Assembly (NCBI RefSeq): GCF_003007735.2
Contig: NZ_PXNQ02000003.1
Coordinates: forward strand, 349,600 to 413,599
Direction of reading: 5' to 3'
From: Paracoccus methylarcula
Lineage (GTDB): Bacteria > Pseudomonadota > Alphaproteobacteria > Rhodobacterales > Rhodobacteraceae
Length of the DNA: 64,000 nucleotides
Part shown: one piece after another, positions 44,249-53,310 of the stretch
Layout: each line of letters opens with the position of its first letter
Position numbering within the stretch: the first letter of the stretch is position 1
The notes under the pieces: model-generated
What the model was told of the DNA's origin: nothing
The model's database searches: none
What the model saw: the letters and a program-made list of their open reading frames with translations, nothing else
Position numbers and translations under genes: made by a program

Positions 44249-44902
44249 TTACAGACCTTCGGCGCTCAACGCGTGATCCACGTCGCGCTGACAATTCGCC
44301 TTGATGTCCTCGACATCGATGATCGTCTCCGGATGTTTCGCGGCATTGAGATATTGCCGGATCACCCCTTCGATGACAGCGAAGGCCAGTCGGCATTTCT
44401 CGGCCTGCGCGACAATGATCTCGGCGACTTTTGTTGGATTGTCCGCCGTCAGACCTGCGCCGGTCTCATAGGCGAGTGCCGGATACTGACCTGCATCCGG
44501 CTCATCGATGCCGGTTTCCTGCCCGGCAGCCATGGCGGCAAGCCATTCTTTCGCCTGCCTTTCCTTGTCGAGATAGGAGAGCTGCTGCCCCTCGGTGACC
44601 GTCACGTAGCGGCTGCGGGTTGCGCCGCGAATATCCGTGATCGCCTTCAGCGCAAGGACTCGCCGCTCCTCATTGGATCGCGGATCGATCCAGACACCCT
44701 GTTCATAGTCGAATTCAGCCCAGTCCCCCGGTCTTTCAGGGTACGGGGTTGGCGTATTCCCAACGAAATACTGGGAGCTCCCGTCAAAATGTCCCTCGTA
44801 CAGCCTCTGCCCATCCTGGATATTCAGCTCGGCTGTTTTCAGGTCCGGGACATCGAGGGTCGAAACGATCTCGCCTTTGATATCTACTACGGTGAATATC
44901 AT
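44249..44902 (-). CDS. Unknown phage protein following the tail-tip gene (tail-fibre-assembly-like position)
   Basis: 217 residues, ATGA overlap with the end of the tip protein gene. The N-terminal ~90 residues (with QYFVGNTPTPYPERPGDWAEFDYEQGVWID) resemble the N-terminal pattern of small tail-fibre chaperones and DUF4376-like proteins, in which a Trp-rich strand is followed by a helical part (about 90-215, with RYVTVTEGQQLSYLDKERQ). It is placed where siphoviruses keep a tail-fibre assembly or accessory gene. Family not certain. Confidence 0.55.
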   Translation of the reverse strand: MIFTVVDIKGEIVSTLDVPDLKTAELNIQDGQRLYEGHFDGSSQYFVGNTPTPYPERPGDWAEFDYEQGVWIDPRSNEERRVLALKAITDIRGATRSRYVTVTEGQQLSYLDKERQAKEWLAAMAAGQETGIDEPDAGQYPALAYETGAGLTADNPTKVAEIIVAQAEKCRLAFAVIEGVIRQYLNAAKHPETIIDVEDIKANCQRDVDHALSAEGL

Positions 44903-47900
44903 TTCTTGAACTCCGAAACGACGATGGCCGCTTTATCCAGATCGGAACTGAACTGGGAATGGACTTCGGCAGTCATATTGTTACCTGTCCCCGATGTAAT
45001 ATGAATGAGAGTTGCCGAGGCTGAAGGCTGAAGGTTTGCTTCTTTGGCCTGCGTTCCATTGACCGAAATCCTCAGTTTCAGGACATTTGAGGTTCCGTTA
45101 TTTGCGAAACCCCAAATAACCACAGTGGATCCGTTCTGGGTCGGGAAGGTCACGGACACCGATCCCGAGCCGGTGTTGTTGTTTGAGTACTGCCGGGTGA
45201 CCGCTCCATCTGCAATCTTGATCGTCCCCACCGACAGGTTCTTGATATGGGCGGTGTCAATGGCCGCATTGGCGATCTTCGCCGAACCGATGATGCCGTT
45301 GGCGATCTGTGCAGACAGCGTGATGAGCTCGCCGGTCGTGACCAGATCAGACGTGATGCTGTTCGGAGTGATCAGCGTGCTGCCGGGGTTCTTGGCCCGG
45401 GCGACGAGATCGCCGATATTGATGTTGTTGTCGGTCTTGTCCCGGTCCACGCGGATATGGATCCGGGCCTGCTGCGCATTGCCGGGAGCGGTGAACGTGG
45501 CGTTGTAATCCGTGACTCCCGTATCCGTTACATCATTGGTGATGTGGTTTTGCCCAGCAATGGCTGCCCCGGATTCATCAAACCACTGAACCCGCACGTT
45601 AATGGTATAGTTGCCCCCGGACTGCGCCCGCAGGGCAAAATAATAGGGCTTGCTGTTATCGACCGAAAAGCGCCGGGAACTCACGAAGGATGTGAATCCT
45701 GTGCCGCCCGCATGGTTGTATCTCAGCATGCCTATGCTGCTGAAGATGGCCCCTGAATTACTCAGGACGAAAGGGCCGGACGGCAGATCCCACGCCGCTT
45801 CCGATTGAAACTGGTTGTCCGGCACGAGATTGGCCGGATCAAAGATCGTCAGCGCATAAGCCCCAAGAGTGCCTTCTGCGATGGTATAGTCGCCGAATAC
45901 CTTGACCACGCCCCCGGAGCCAGATTCATCGTCCCAGGCCACGATCCGCAGCCCGGCCTCTCCCGCACCTGCCACGGCACGGATCGTATATGCCGATTGC
46001 GCAAGGCCGGCCGTGGCCAGGGCCGTCTGGCCGGCATCCACGAATGCCTGCCAGTCCTGGAACTCTGCCTCGACCGTATTGGTGATGTTCGCGATCGATT
46101 GCTGCGCATTCGTCGCCGCGGCCATGGCCGAGGTCGCGCTGGCCTGTGCGGCAACGGCATCGGTGACATCCGTGATCTCAACCCAGGCAACATGAGCGTA
46201 CGCGGTTGTGCCCTGAGCCGCAGACGTATGCAGCAAAGGAGCCCAATGCGTTGCGGCTGCCGCCCCTGAAGGAATTGTGAATGTCGTATCAAAATACTGC
46301 CAGCTATCGCCGATCAGGGCCTGCTGCCAGTCATTCCGAACAAGCGTGGAGGTTTCTGCATTAAACGCTCGGATACCAACATATAACGAGCCACCGTTGA
46401 CCCCTCGACCGAGGCCACGAACGCGGATTGTCCTACCTCGAGTATCACCTATCCGCGCTGGCGACTCAATAAGGACGCGCCCAATATCATTGAAGCCGAT
46501 ACGCAACGAGCTGGTGAACCCGTCCGGAGCTCCGGTGGTTGAGACGATATCGGCCGTGGTGGTTCCAGGTTCGCCAGTATTTGTATTGGAAGTCTGCCAC
46601 CCGCCCATATCCTCATCCATGAAACCGGTCTTGTGGTTCATGGAGCCATAGGCGGACTGGAACTGAACGATCTGCCCCTCAACCCCGTCCAGTCCAGCCT
46701 CCAGGTCGACGTAAAGCTGCGCGACCTCGGTATCGAGGTTTGCTTGCACCTGATCGGCCTTGGCGCTGGCGGCGGTCGCATCTGCCGCCGCTTGATCTGC
46801 CTCGGCCTGGGCATCCTCCACGGCCTGCTTGATGTTGTCGGCGAGATCAGCCCATTGCAACAGGACCTCCGGCGTCGTGACGGTCAGCCAGGGCGACCAG
46901 ACGGATTTCGGGGTGCGATCCGAGAGCAGGCGGGCGCGGACCTCGTAAGTCTCGAACGGCAGGACATTGACCAGGAACCAGATATGCGGATCGACAAAGC
47001 CCCGGTTCGTGTCGATGACGATATCCGTCTCGCCCTGCACGCGGGCCTGTATCTGGATATGTGTCGCGCCGGGGACGTTCTCGTCGCAGGCCACGCGAAT
47101 GGCCGGGCGCCGATCGGTGCTGTCCCCATCCTTGACGGTTGCAGGCAGAACCGTCAGGCCGGTGATCGGCTGCGTGAACGGCGCCGGATTGACCGGCGTG
47201 GCGATATCGGTCGGCATCTCGAAGCCGCTCGACCAGTCGTAATCACCCGGATCGACTTCGCGCAGCGAGACCAGCACATTCATGCCCGGCGTCTTGGCGA
47301 CGCTCTCGACCACGAACAGCTTGTTCTCGTAGCCATTGCGATTGCTGGTCCAGGAGATCATGTCCACGCCCGGCTCCAGGGCATAAGCCTCGGGTGGCAG
47401 ATGGAACTGATGTCGGCGGAAGCGTCGGAAATCCTGCATCTGCGCCCGCTGCAGCCGCTGCACCTGCTTGCCATAGGGTGCGGCAGGATAGCTGACCGAG
47501 GTCGGCAGGTGGCGCCCGCCATCAGCGGTGGTGGCCTCCGTGTCGATGAATTCCGGGCTGTCCTTCGTGGTCCATTTCTCGCCCGGCTCGGGATAGGTGG
47601 CCGACAGCGCGTTGAAGGTGTCGCTGACCGGATTGAACGGCTTCAGCGACTGCCCCTCGGTGATGATGATGCTGTCATCGGTGATCGCCATCGCCGCCGC
47701 GCCGGGCAAGCCGACGATCGGCTTGATCATCCCGCCGACCTCGGCGAAATGCATATTGGCCGCCTTGCCGATCTCCTCCAGCACGCTGGCCGGCGTCATC
47801 GACACCTCGATCTCCATGCCGCAGCGATAGGCGGGCTCCGTTCCGCCACCGGCGAGGGTGACCGGGTCATCGCATGCATTGGCGGCCGCCATCCATTCGG

Positions 47901-48831
47901 CGGCAGGAAGGCGCCAGGTGGCCAGGTTCTTGCCGCCCCAGACCCATTCGCTGCCGAAATGGATGCCCCGGATGATGTTATAGGCAATGACGGCCGGGTT
48001 GCGGCTCGGCTCGTAGGTCTCGGGCTGGCCCCATCGATGCGCACCGATGCCCCCCGCCGTGTCATCCTTGCGGATATCGTACATTGGCAAGGCGTCCGGC
48101 TGGAACAGATAGGCCGGATAGCTGGTCAGCGTGTCATCGTCATATTGCGTGGTGATGATGACATAGGATTTGCCGGTGCCGACCATGTCGGCGGTCCAGG
48201 GATAATCGGGATCGCTGCCGAAAAAGCTGACCAGGGCATCATCGGCAGCCGTCTGCGTGCCGTCGATGAAGCGCACCCAGATGCGCGGATCGGTGGTGTC
48301 GGCATCGTCCCGGTAATTGTTCAGCGGATGGCCGAGCGGCAGCATGCCGGCGGGAACCGTCCCGGCGTCATATTCCTGCGCGGTGCTGGCCGAGGGGCTG
48401 CTGACCGCGCTTTCGCGGTTCCACAGGACATCGCCGGCCGCGTCATCCACCCACATGCCCACCAGGCCGGGTTGCGGCAATGCCGATATCTCGATCACAT
48501 CGGTGATGAAGCGCGTGTCCTTGCCCCAGGAGCCGATATACTTGCGCTTGCCAGCCGTGACGTAATCGCCGGCGATGAAGGAGAGCGGATTGTCATCACC
48601 CCATTGCACGTCGAATTTGACGCTCAGTTCCGGCTGATCGGGCTGCGGGGTCAGCGCCTGGCCGAGCAGGGATGCGCCGATCCCGATCGCCGTGCGCAGC
48701 AGCGCCGCACCGATTCCGCCCGCCGCAAGCGTGCTGCCGATCCAGGAGACCGCCGCGGTGACGGGACCGGCATATGCGGGAGCGGCCGCCAGCGCGGTCA
48801 GCGCTGTCGTCGCGAGTAACAGTTTCTTCAT
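44899..48831 (-). CDS. Phage tail-tip attachment protein (gpJ-like), with a signal-peptide-like N-terminus
   Basis: 1310 residues from ATG 48831; a TTG two codons earlier overlaps the preceding stop. The central part has the host-specificity protein layout: a putative TIM-barrel-like and hub region (about 60-560, with VGMWVDDAAGD and IIRGIHFGSEWVWG), fibronectin-like strands (about 560-680), a coiled coil (about 690-740, EDAQAEADQAAADATAASAK), and variable C-terminal beta domains that likely bind the receptor. It terminates the tail and determines host range. The first 24 residues (KKLLLATTALTALAAAPAYA) look like a cleavable Sec signal, which is odd for a virion protein. Confidence 0.85.
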   Translation of the reverse strand: MKKLLLATTALTALAAAPAYAGPVTAAVSWIGSTLAAGGIGAALLRTAIGIGASLLGQALTPQPDQPELSVKFDVQWGDDNPLSFIAGDYVTAGKRKYIGSWGKDTRFITDVIEISALPQPGLVGMWVDDAAGDVLWNRESAVSSPSASTAQEYDAGTVPAGMLPLGHPLNNYRDDADTTDPRIWVRFIDGTQTAADDALVSFFGSDPDYPWTADMVGTGKSYVIITTQYDDDTLTSYPAYLFQPDALPMYDIRKDDTAGGIGAHRWGQPETYEPSRNPAVIAYNIIRGIHFGSEWVWGGKNLATWRLPAAEWMAAANACDDPVTLAGGGTEPAYRCGMEIEVSMTPASVLEEIGKAANMHFAEVGGMIKPIVGLPGAAAMAITDDSIIITEGQSLKPFNPVSDTFNALSATYPEPGEKWTTKDSPEFIDTEATTADGGRHLPTSVSYPAAPYGKQVQRLQRAQMQDFRRFRRHQFHLPPEAYALEPGVDMISWTSNRNGYENKLFVVESVAKTPGMNVLVSLREVDPGDYDWSSGFEMPTDIATPVNPAPFTQPITGLTVLPATVKDGDSTDRRPAIRVACDENVPGATHIQIQARVQGETDIVIDTNRGFVDPHIWFLVNVLPFETYEVRARLLSDRTPKSVWSPWLTVTTPEVLLQWADLADNIKQAVEDAQAEADQAAADATAASAKADQVQANLDTEVAQLYVDLEAGLDGVEGQIVQFQSAYGSMNHKTGFMDEDMGGWQTSNTNTGEPGTTTADIVSTTGAPDGFTSSLRIGFNDIGRVLIESPARIGDTRGRTIRVRGLGRGVNGGSLYVGIRAFNAETSTLVRNDWQQALIGDSWQYFDTTFTIPSGAAAATHWAPLLHTSAAQGTTAYAHVAWVEITDVTDAVAAQASATSAMAAATNAQQSIANITNTVEAEFQDWQAFVDAGQTALATAGLAQSAYTIRAVAGAGEAGLRIVAWDDESGSGGVVKVFGDYTIAEGTLGAYALTIFDPANLVPDNQFQSEAAWDLPSGPFVLSNSGAIFSSIGMLRYNHAGGTGFTSFVSSRRFSVDNSKPYYFALRAQSGGNYTINVRVQWFDESGAAIAGQNHITNDVTDTGVTDYNATFTAPGNAQQARIHIRVDRDKTDNNINIGDLVARAKNPGSTLITPNSITSDLVTTGELITLSAQIANGIIGSAKIANAAIDTAHIKNLSVGTIKIADGAVTRQYSNNNTGSGSVSVTFPTQNGSTVVIWGFANNGTSNVLKLRISVNGTQAKEANLQPSASATLIHITSGTGNNMTAEVHSQFSSDLDKAAIVVSEFKK

Positions 48832-48833
48832 AT

Positions 48834-49265
48834 TCAACCGACCTTGAATGCCCTGGTCATGTCCGCGCGCGGGAGGCGGCCGTGACCCTGTTCCGTCATC
48901 ACGATGACGCCGCTGGCATCGACAATGCAGAAGGCCTCACCGATCGGGCCCTCGGCGGCGAGGATGCCGAGATCGCCGACACGGGCCTGGGAGGGATGGA
49001 TTTCCGGCAGGTGCAGGGCGGCGAAATCCCCCAGGTTGTCCGCGCCGCTGTCGCCCAGGAGTTTCAGGGCGGCCCTGGGTGAGCGGTATTTGCCGCGATA
49101 GCCGCGCGCCAGGTCCGCACCGGTGATCGCCTGCACGGCGCCGCAGACCAGCCCGAGGGCGCAATCCTGCTTGCCCCAGGCAAAGCCCACGCGGCGTTGC
49201 CGGTCCATCTCAGCGGCAAAACGGCCGCGCCAATCATCGCGGCGGGTGAGTTGATGCATGGTCAT
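48834..49265 (-). CDS. DUF6950/NlpC-P60-like tail protein (gpK-like position)
   Basis: 143 residues from ATG 49265, which overlaps the repaired stop of the preceding gene as ATGA. The segment FAWGKQDCALGLVCGAVQAITG places a Cys as in NlpC/P60 cysteine peptidases, and HGRLPRADMTRAFKVG closes the protein. Lambda gpK and its analogues carry such a domain at the tail tip and may cut cell wall during DNA entry. A clear catalytic His further on is not obvious, so activity is uncertain. Confidence 0.7.
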   Translation of the reverse strand: MTMHQLTRRDDWRGRFAAEMDRQRRVGFAWGKQDCALGLVCGAVQAITGADLARGYRGKYRSPRAALKLLGDSGADNLGDFAALHLPEIHPSQARVGDLGILAAEGPIGEAFCIVDASGVIVMTEQGHGRLPRADMTRAFKVG

Positions 49266-49880
49266 GTCTTCCGGTACCATTGGGTTTCGCGCGAGCTGAT
49301 CACCGAGGCGTATTCGCAGAACCGGTCATTCGCGCGCCGACGTTTTTTGATGCACGTTCGACGACTTCGCCGGATTGGTGGCAGTGAGCTGCGACATGAT
49401 CTCGGAGCGGACCTGGAAGCCGATATTGCCATTGCCGCCCACGGCCGGTGTGGCGATCTGCAGCTCATCGACGATCCCGATCCAGATCAGCTGCGGATTG
49501 CTGGTGATGTCACCGCCCGTCATCGTGGTCGCATGCACCTCGCAGGGAGCCAGCCGCACGTCAAAGCCCCGCACGAGCTGCTGCGCGATATCCGCGATCT
49601 GGCTCATGCCGATGGTCAGCGCATTATCCGTCAGGTCCATGACATATTGCAGCCCGTCGAGGGACAGGTTGCAGCCGCCGAAATACTGGCGGCTGGTCAG
49701 CCCGCCCTCGGGCGTCTGGACATTGAGGACGAGGTTTTCATCACCGGACCAGAGGCCGACCGGGACCTCCACCCCGCCACCGAGCGGGCGGGCGAAGACG
49801 GTCACGAAATAGACCGGCTTGATGCCCTGGTCCCGTGCGGCCTGCAGGGATGTGACAAGGCTGGGGTCGAGTATCTTCAT
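49262..49880 (-). CDS. Phage tail-tip protein (gpL-like position) with a frameshift in a six-base homopolymer
   Basis: Starts at ATG 49880 (MKILDPSLVTSL), overlapping the preceding stop as ATGA. In the raw sequence the frame stops at 49326, after HQKTSARE. Removing one base from the T6 run at 49343-49348 (A6 on the coding strand) extends the protein with RRRANDRFCEYASVISSRETQWYRKT to a TGA at 49262 that overlaps the next ATG as ATGA, like all neighbouring junctions. The repaired length is 205 residues. The beta-rich body fits tail hub or gpL/DUF2163-like proteins. A sequencing error is the simplest explanation. Confidence 0.7.
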
Positions 49881-50521
49881 GGGAGTTTCTGCAAGATGGT
49901 AAGGGAGGCGCCGGATGCGTGATCGCCGAGATTCATGCGATAGGGACGAAACCCGCCGGGCGGGATGATAGCCCGGAAATAGGGTTCCACGAGGAGCACG
50001 GCCTGCCCCGGAGCGACCCAAAGCGGCAGCACCGGCCGAACCTCCCTGCCGAAGATGGTGCCATCGGAGACCGGCGAGGAGGTTTCCAGGAACTGGCCGA
50101 AATACACCTGGCCATTGGGGCCGAGGATGGTGATGTAATCGCCGATCGTGGCCACGAACCCGTTGGGCAACCCGGCCAGGCCAATCTGCGTTCGATTGGC
50201 GCGCACGGCATCGACCGTGACCGCCTCGAGCCCGGAATTGTCGCCGAAGGCGGGGCCAGGATAGGACGGATCGGCCAGCAAGAACGATCGGCTTACCCCG
50301 TCCAGCGCATGGATCCGGGCATTGATGGCGCGCGCCTCGGGCTTTGCGACAGGCTGCAGGGGAAACTCGGCGGTCCAGAGGGGCCGGGCCAGTTCAGCGC
50401 CCCAGTAGCGCCCGTCACCGCTGCCGGAGAGCTCGTCATTGCGCTGCAGATCGAATGTGACATCCCCCGCATGCAGAAGCTCGGAGAGGAAGGCCAGCGG
50501 ATAGGGATAGGTCAATGCCAT
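49877..50521 (-). CDS. Phage tail protein downstream of the tape measure (distal-tail or gpM-like position)
   Basis: 214 residues, sharing one base with the tape-measure stop (TGATG). It begins MALTYPYPLAFLSELLHAGDVTFDLQRNDEL and contains beta-rich segments with LPNGFVATIGDYITILGPNGQVYFG and a C-terminal PPGGFRPYRMNLGDHASGA. The place between tape measure and the tip genes is that of the distal tail protein. I do not recognise a named family. Conservation of the N-terminal Trp/Glu pattern (LWTAEFPL) is typical of small proteobacterial siphophage proteins. Confidence 0.6.
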   Translation of the reverse strand: MALTYPYPLAFLSELLHAGDVTFDLQRNDELSGSGDGRYWGAELARPLWTAEFPLQPVAKPEARAINARIHALDGVSRSFLLADPSYPGPAFGDNSGLEAVTVDAVRANRTQIGLAGLPNGFVATIGDYITILGPNGQVYFGQFLETSSPVSDGTIFGREVRPVLPLWVAPGQAVLLVEPYFRAIIPPGGFRPYRMNLGDHASGASLTILQKLP

Positions 50522-52590
50522 CAGCGGAGCCTCGGGTTGCGTTGATATTTCTGGATCTGGTCCGGGATCGATCTGGAAATCTCGATCCCCATGCTGGCGG
50601 CGGATTGATCCGCGACGTCGGCCATGCGCAGCTCGAACAACTCGCTTGGCACGATCTCGAGGACGCCACGGGAGTCCTGCGCGCCGCTCGCATCGCGCAC
50701 CATCCGGGTCGAGAGATCATGCGGAATGACCGTCGAGCCGCCGGGCAGGCTGACCAGCTCGCCGCCGCGCTCGTTGATCCGCGCCAACCCGCCCCGGAAA
50801 TTCTCGACGCCATTGGCGAAGCCGGGAATGCGGAACCCGCCCAGGGGATTGAGCCCGGCGCCACGCAGCGCGTTTGTCAGGGGATCGCCCGTGAGGCTGT
50901 TGAACAGGCTGCCGAGGCCGGAGGAGAGCAGCTTCTTGCCGAATTGCTGCAGCACATCCGCCATGCTGCGCGTGCCGGTGATGACATCGGCCGCGAGATC
51001 GCCGAATTTCTTGCCCATGTCCTCGGTGGCTTTCGTCGCGCTCTTCACGGAGTCCTTGAGCTTGTCGATCCCGGCCTTCGCAGCGCCGCCGGCGGAGCTG
51101 CCCGCCCGGCCAGCCGCGCCGCCGGCACCATCAAGTGCTGCTCCCAGGTCATTGACCGCATCGGATGTCTCGCCGGCCGCTTGTCGAACCTCCGGGAATT
51201 TCGCTCTCAGATCGCCAAGGCCGAGCGCGGTCAGCCTGATGCCGGCTCCGGCATTTTGCATGGACTGCGTGACGGAGCCGGACATGGCCTTGAAATTCTC
51301 TTCGGCGGATGCCGCCAGGGCCGCTGCTTCTGCGCGCAGTTCCTCGGTGAGACCACCGGTCCCGCCGCCGGTGGGTTTGACGCTTCCAAGCGTCAGGAAA
51401 CTGATGCCCGTCGTCACCTTCCTGATGAAACTGTCCCATATCTGGGTCAGGTCGGCGATCATCGTGATGAAGTCGGACCGGACCAGGTTCCAGACACCGG
51501 CGAGTCCAGCGGGAATGGCCTTCGCGGAATCGACAATCCCCTGCCAGACCAATGCCGCGAGACGGCCCAAGGTCTCGAATGCACTGCCGACGCCACCGGT
51601 TTTCTCGATGAGGCCGGTGAACCGGTAGATCAGCTCACCAACCCCGACAATCGCGATACCGATCCCCGACCGAAGGAGCGCGCCCCGCAATGCGGTCAAT
51701 GCGCCAACGAGCGAGAATGTGGCAATGCGCGCAGCCACCAGCGCCGCCACGAAACGCGTCCCGAAACCCGCAACGGCGGTGGCGATATAGGTGATGATGC
51801 GGTCGATATTGCCGGCCAGCCCGTCGATCATGGCGCGGAGCGCCCCACCTTCGCGCAGGCTGGCGGTCATCGCATCGGCCAATCGCCCCATGGCCGGGAC
51901 AAGCTGCAGCGCGAGCTGCTGGCCGGCATAGCGCGTGACCAGGCCGAGCCGCGCGATCGAGTCATTGGCGGCCTCAACTCGGCCGGCTTCAACGCTGCCC
52001 AGGGCCAGGCCGTAATCCTCGACATCTTTCCGGGCGCGACGGATCGCGTCACCGCCCTGGATCATCAGCAAGGCGACCTCGCGATTGCGCACACCGAGAT
52101 CGCGCAGAACCGCCGTCGCCTCGCCCGAGGACAAGCCGAGCGCCTTGACGCGATCGGCGATCGTGGCGAGCTTCTCATCGGCATCGAGATCGGAGATGTC
52201 CGAGGCCGCCAGGCCGAGCCGTTCCAGCGCCCGGCCCGCATTCCCGGAGGTGCCGATATTGGCGATCTCGCGATTGATGTTCTGGATCTCGTTGGGCAGC
52301 GAAGAGAGCGGCACACCGGCTTCGCTGGCGGCCAGCTTCAGGGCCTCGAATGCCCCGATCGAGGCGTCCAGCCGGCGCGCCGCCTTGGCGGATTGGTCGA
52401 TATCCTGGGCACCCTTGAGCGCGGCGGCGCTGATCGCCGCCCCCATGGCGGCGGCAACCGAGGCGACGCGGCGGAACTGCTGACCGAAATCCCGCAGCCG
52501 TTTCTGGCTCTCGGAGAGGCCCTTCTGGAACCGGGTCGCATCGAGCCCGAGCAGGGCCTGCATGCGGCCGATCAGCTTTGCGGCTGCCAT
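50521..52590 (-). CDS. Phage tail tape measure protein
   Basis: 689 residues from ATG 52590, sharing one base with the stop of the gpGT frame. The N-terminus (LIGRMQALLGLDATRFQKGLSESQKRLRDFGQQ) is the standard opening of lambda-type tape measures. Long helical stretches follow. A hydrophobic block (about 260-330, with AAVAGFGTRFVAALVAARIATFSLVGALTALRG in sequence) likely inserts in the cell membrane at DNA entry. The C-terminus has Ala/Lys-rich helices and FRIPGFANGVENFRGGLARINERGGE, typical of the tail-chaperone-interacting end. Its length sets tail length: a short to medium siphovirus tail. Confidence 0.9.
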   Translation of the reverse strand: MAAAKLIGRMQALLGLDATRFQKGLSESQKRLRDFGQQFRRVASVAAAMGAAISAAALKGAQDIDQSAKAARRLDASIGAFEALKLAASEAGVPLSSLPNEIQNINREIANIGTSGNAGRALERLGLAASDISDLDADEKLATIADRVKALGLSSGEATAVLRDLGVRNREVALLMIQGGDAIRRARKDVEDYGLALGSVEAGRVEAANDSIARLGLVTRYAGQQLALQLVPAMGRLADAMTASLREGGALRAMIDGLAGNIDRIITYIATAVAGFGTRFVAALVAARIATFSLVGALTALRGALLRSGIGIAIVGVGELIYRFTGLIEKTGGVGSAFETLGRLAALVWQGIVDSAKAIPAGLAGVWNLVRSDFITMIADLTQIWDSFIRKVTTGISFLTLGSVKPTGGGTGGLTEELRAEAAALAASAEENFKAMSGSVTQSMQNAGAGIRLTALGLGDLRAKFPEVRQAAGETSDAVNDLGAALDGAGGAAGRAGSSAGGAAKAGIDKLKDSVKSATKATEDMGKKFGDLAADVITGTRSMADVLQQFGKKLLSSGLGSLFNSLTGDPLTNALRGAGLNPLGGFRIPGFANGVENFRGGLARINERGGELVSLPGGSTVIPHDLSTRMVRDASGAQDSRGVLEIVPSELFELRMADVADQSAASMGIEISRSIPDQIQKYQRNPRLR

Positions 52591-53308
52591 CAAGAACCTC
52601 CTTTCCGGCTATCTGATTGCGGAATGCGGGTGGAGGAATGCCGCGCGCGCCATTCTTCCATGGTGATGCTGGGCAGGTGCCGCTTCACGCCTTCCAGGTA
52701 CATATGCAAGTCCAGCTTGCCCTCCCCGGTCCGCGCAAGCAGCGCGTCGAGCCGGGGCAGTTTCTTCGCGCGGCTCAGCCCGGCGGTCACCCATGCGGCG
52801 GTCAGCAACATGTCCTCCTGGCGGCGCTGCCGGAGCTGCGCCGCGTCGCATTCAGCGAGCCAGAGCCGCGGGGTGATCCGCCAGAAGCGATCTGGATCGA
52901 GACCGAGCGAGAGCCAGCCGGTATAGAGATCGGCGAGGTTCAGCGCCTCGCCCGGGGCTTTCCCGCGGATTTACCGCGCGCCGCACCGGTTTTCTCTGCC
53001 ACCTGCGGCTCCGGGAAGGCGGCTTCCAGCAGACGGGCCACGATCCCCTGATCTGCCGAGACGAGATCGTCGGCCAGGTCATCGGCCTCCTCGGAATCCA
53101 TCCGCATGCCCTTCTGCAATGCGATCGACACCGCATCGACCAGGATTCCGAAGTTCAGGAGTTGATCCTCGCCGCGGTTTTCATCCAGCAACCCACCAAT
53201 GCTGGGCCCATGCTGGTTCTGCAGCCTGCCCAACCCGGCCATGCTCAACCGCAAGGTGAGTTCGCGGCCGTCATGGGTGATATGCAATGCGCCCGTGATA
53301 TCCGCCAT
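52590..53308 (-). CDS. Tail assembly chaperone fusion (gpGT-like), made by -1 frameshifting
   Basis: Starts with the gpG-like ORF at 53308 and, after the slippery site, continues in the -1 frame to a TGA at 52590. The extension has 122 residues starting APGEALNLADLYTGW and containing DPDRFWRITPRLW, WRARHSS and a basic end. It has no usable start of its own, is open from before the overlap, and its stop overlaps the tape-measure start (TGATG). The total is about 239 residues. In lambda, gpG and gpGT are made at about 25:1 and coat the tape measure during tail assembly. Confidence 0.85.
52940..53308 (-). CDS. Tail assembly chaperone (gpG-like)
   Basis: 122 residues. It begins MADITGALHITHDGRELTLRLSMAGLGRLQNQHGPSI, related to GTA gp10-type and lambda gpG-type proteins. 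An acidic helical part (DSEEADDLADDLVSADQG) and a basic tail (GKSAGKPRARR) follow. It is the zero-frame product; a fraction of ribosomes shift at G GGA AAG (52964-52958) to make the longer form. It follows the tail tube gene after 2 bases. Confidence 0.85.
   Translation of the reverse strand: MADITGALHITHDGRELTLRLSMAGLGRLQNQHGPSIGGLLDENRGEDQLLNFGILVDAVSIALQKGMRMDSEEADDLADDLVSADQGIVARLLEAAFPEPQVAEKTGAARGKSAGKPRARR
52958..52964 (-). promoter_or_regulatory. -1 ribosomal frameshift site G GGA AAG
   Basis: The heptamer GGGAAAG lies in the correct phase (codons GGA AAG in frame 0, re-pairing on GGG AAA) and is identical to the lambda G/GT slippery sequence. It sits five codons before the zero-frame stop, with the -1 frame open across it. 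GC-rich sequence follows (CCCCGGGCGAGGCGC) that could slow ribosomes. Confidence 0.9.
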
Positions 53309-53310
53309 GA

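Noticed and set aside
46633..48819. 728-codon plus-strand frame opposite the tail-tip gene
   Set aside because: Antisense of a well-supported phage gene, Arg/Gly/Leu-rich, with no ribosome site or family.
49343..49348. Programmed -1 shifting at the A6/T6 run in the tail-tip gene
   Set aside because: The phase needed is +1 (or -2), which the A AAA AAC class of slippery sites does not provide; an indel error is simpler.
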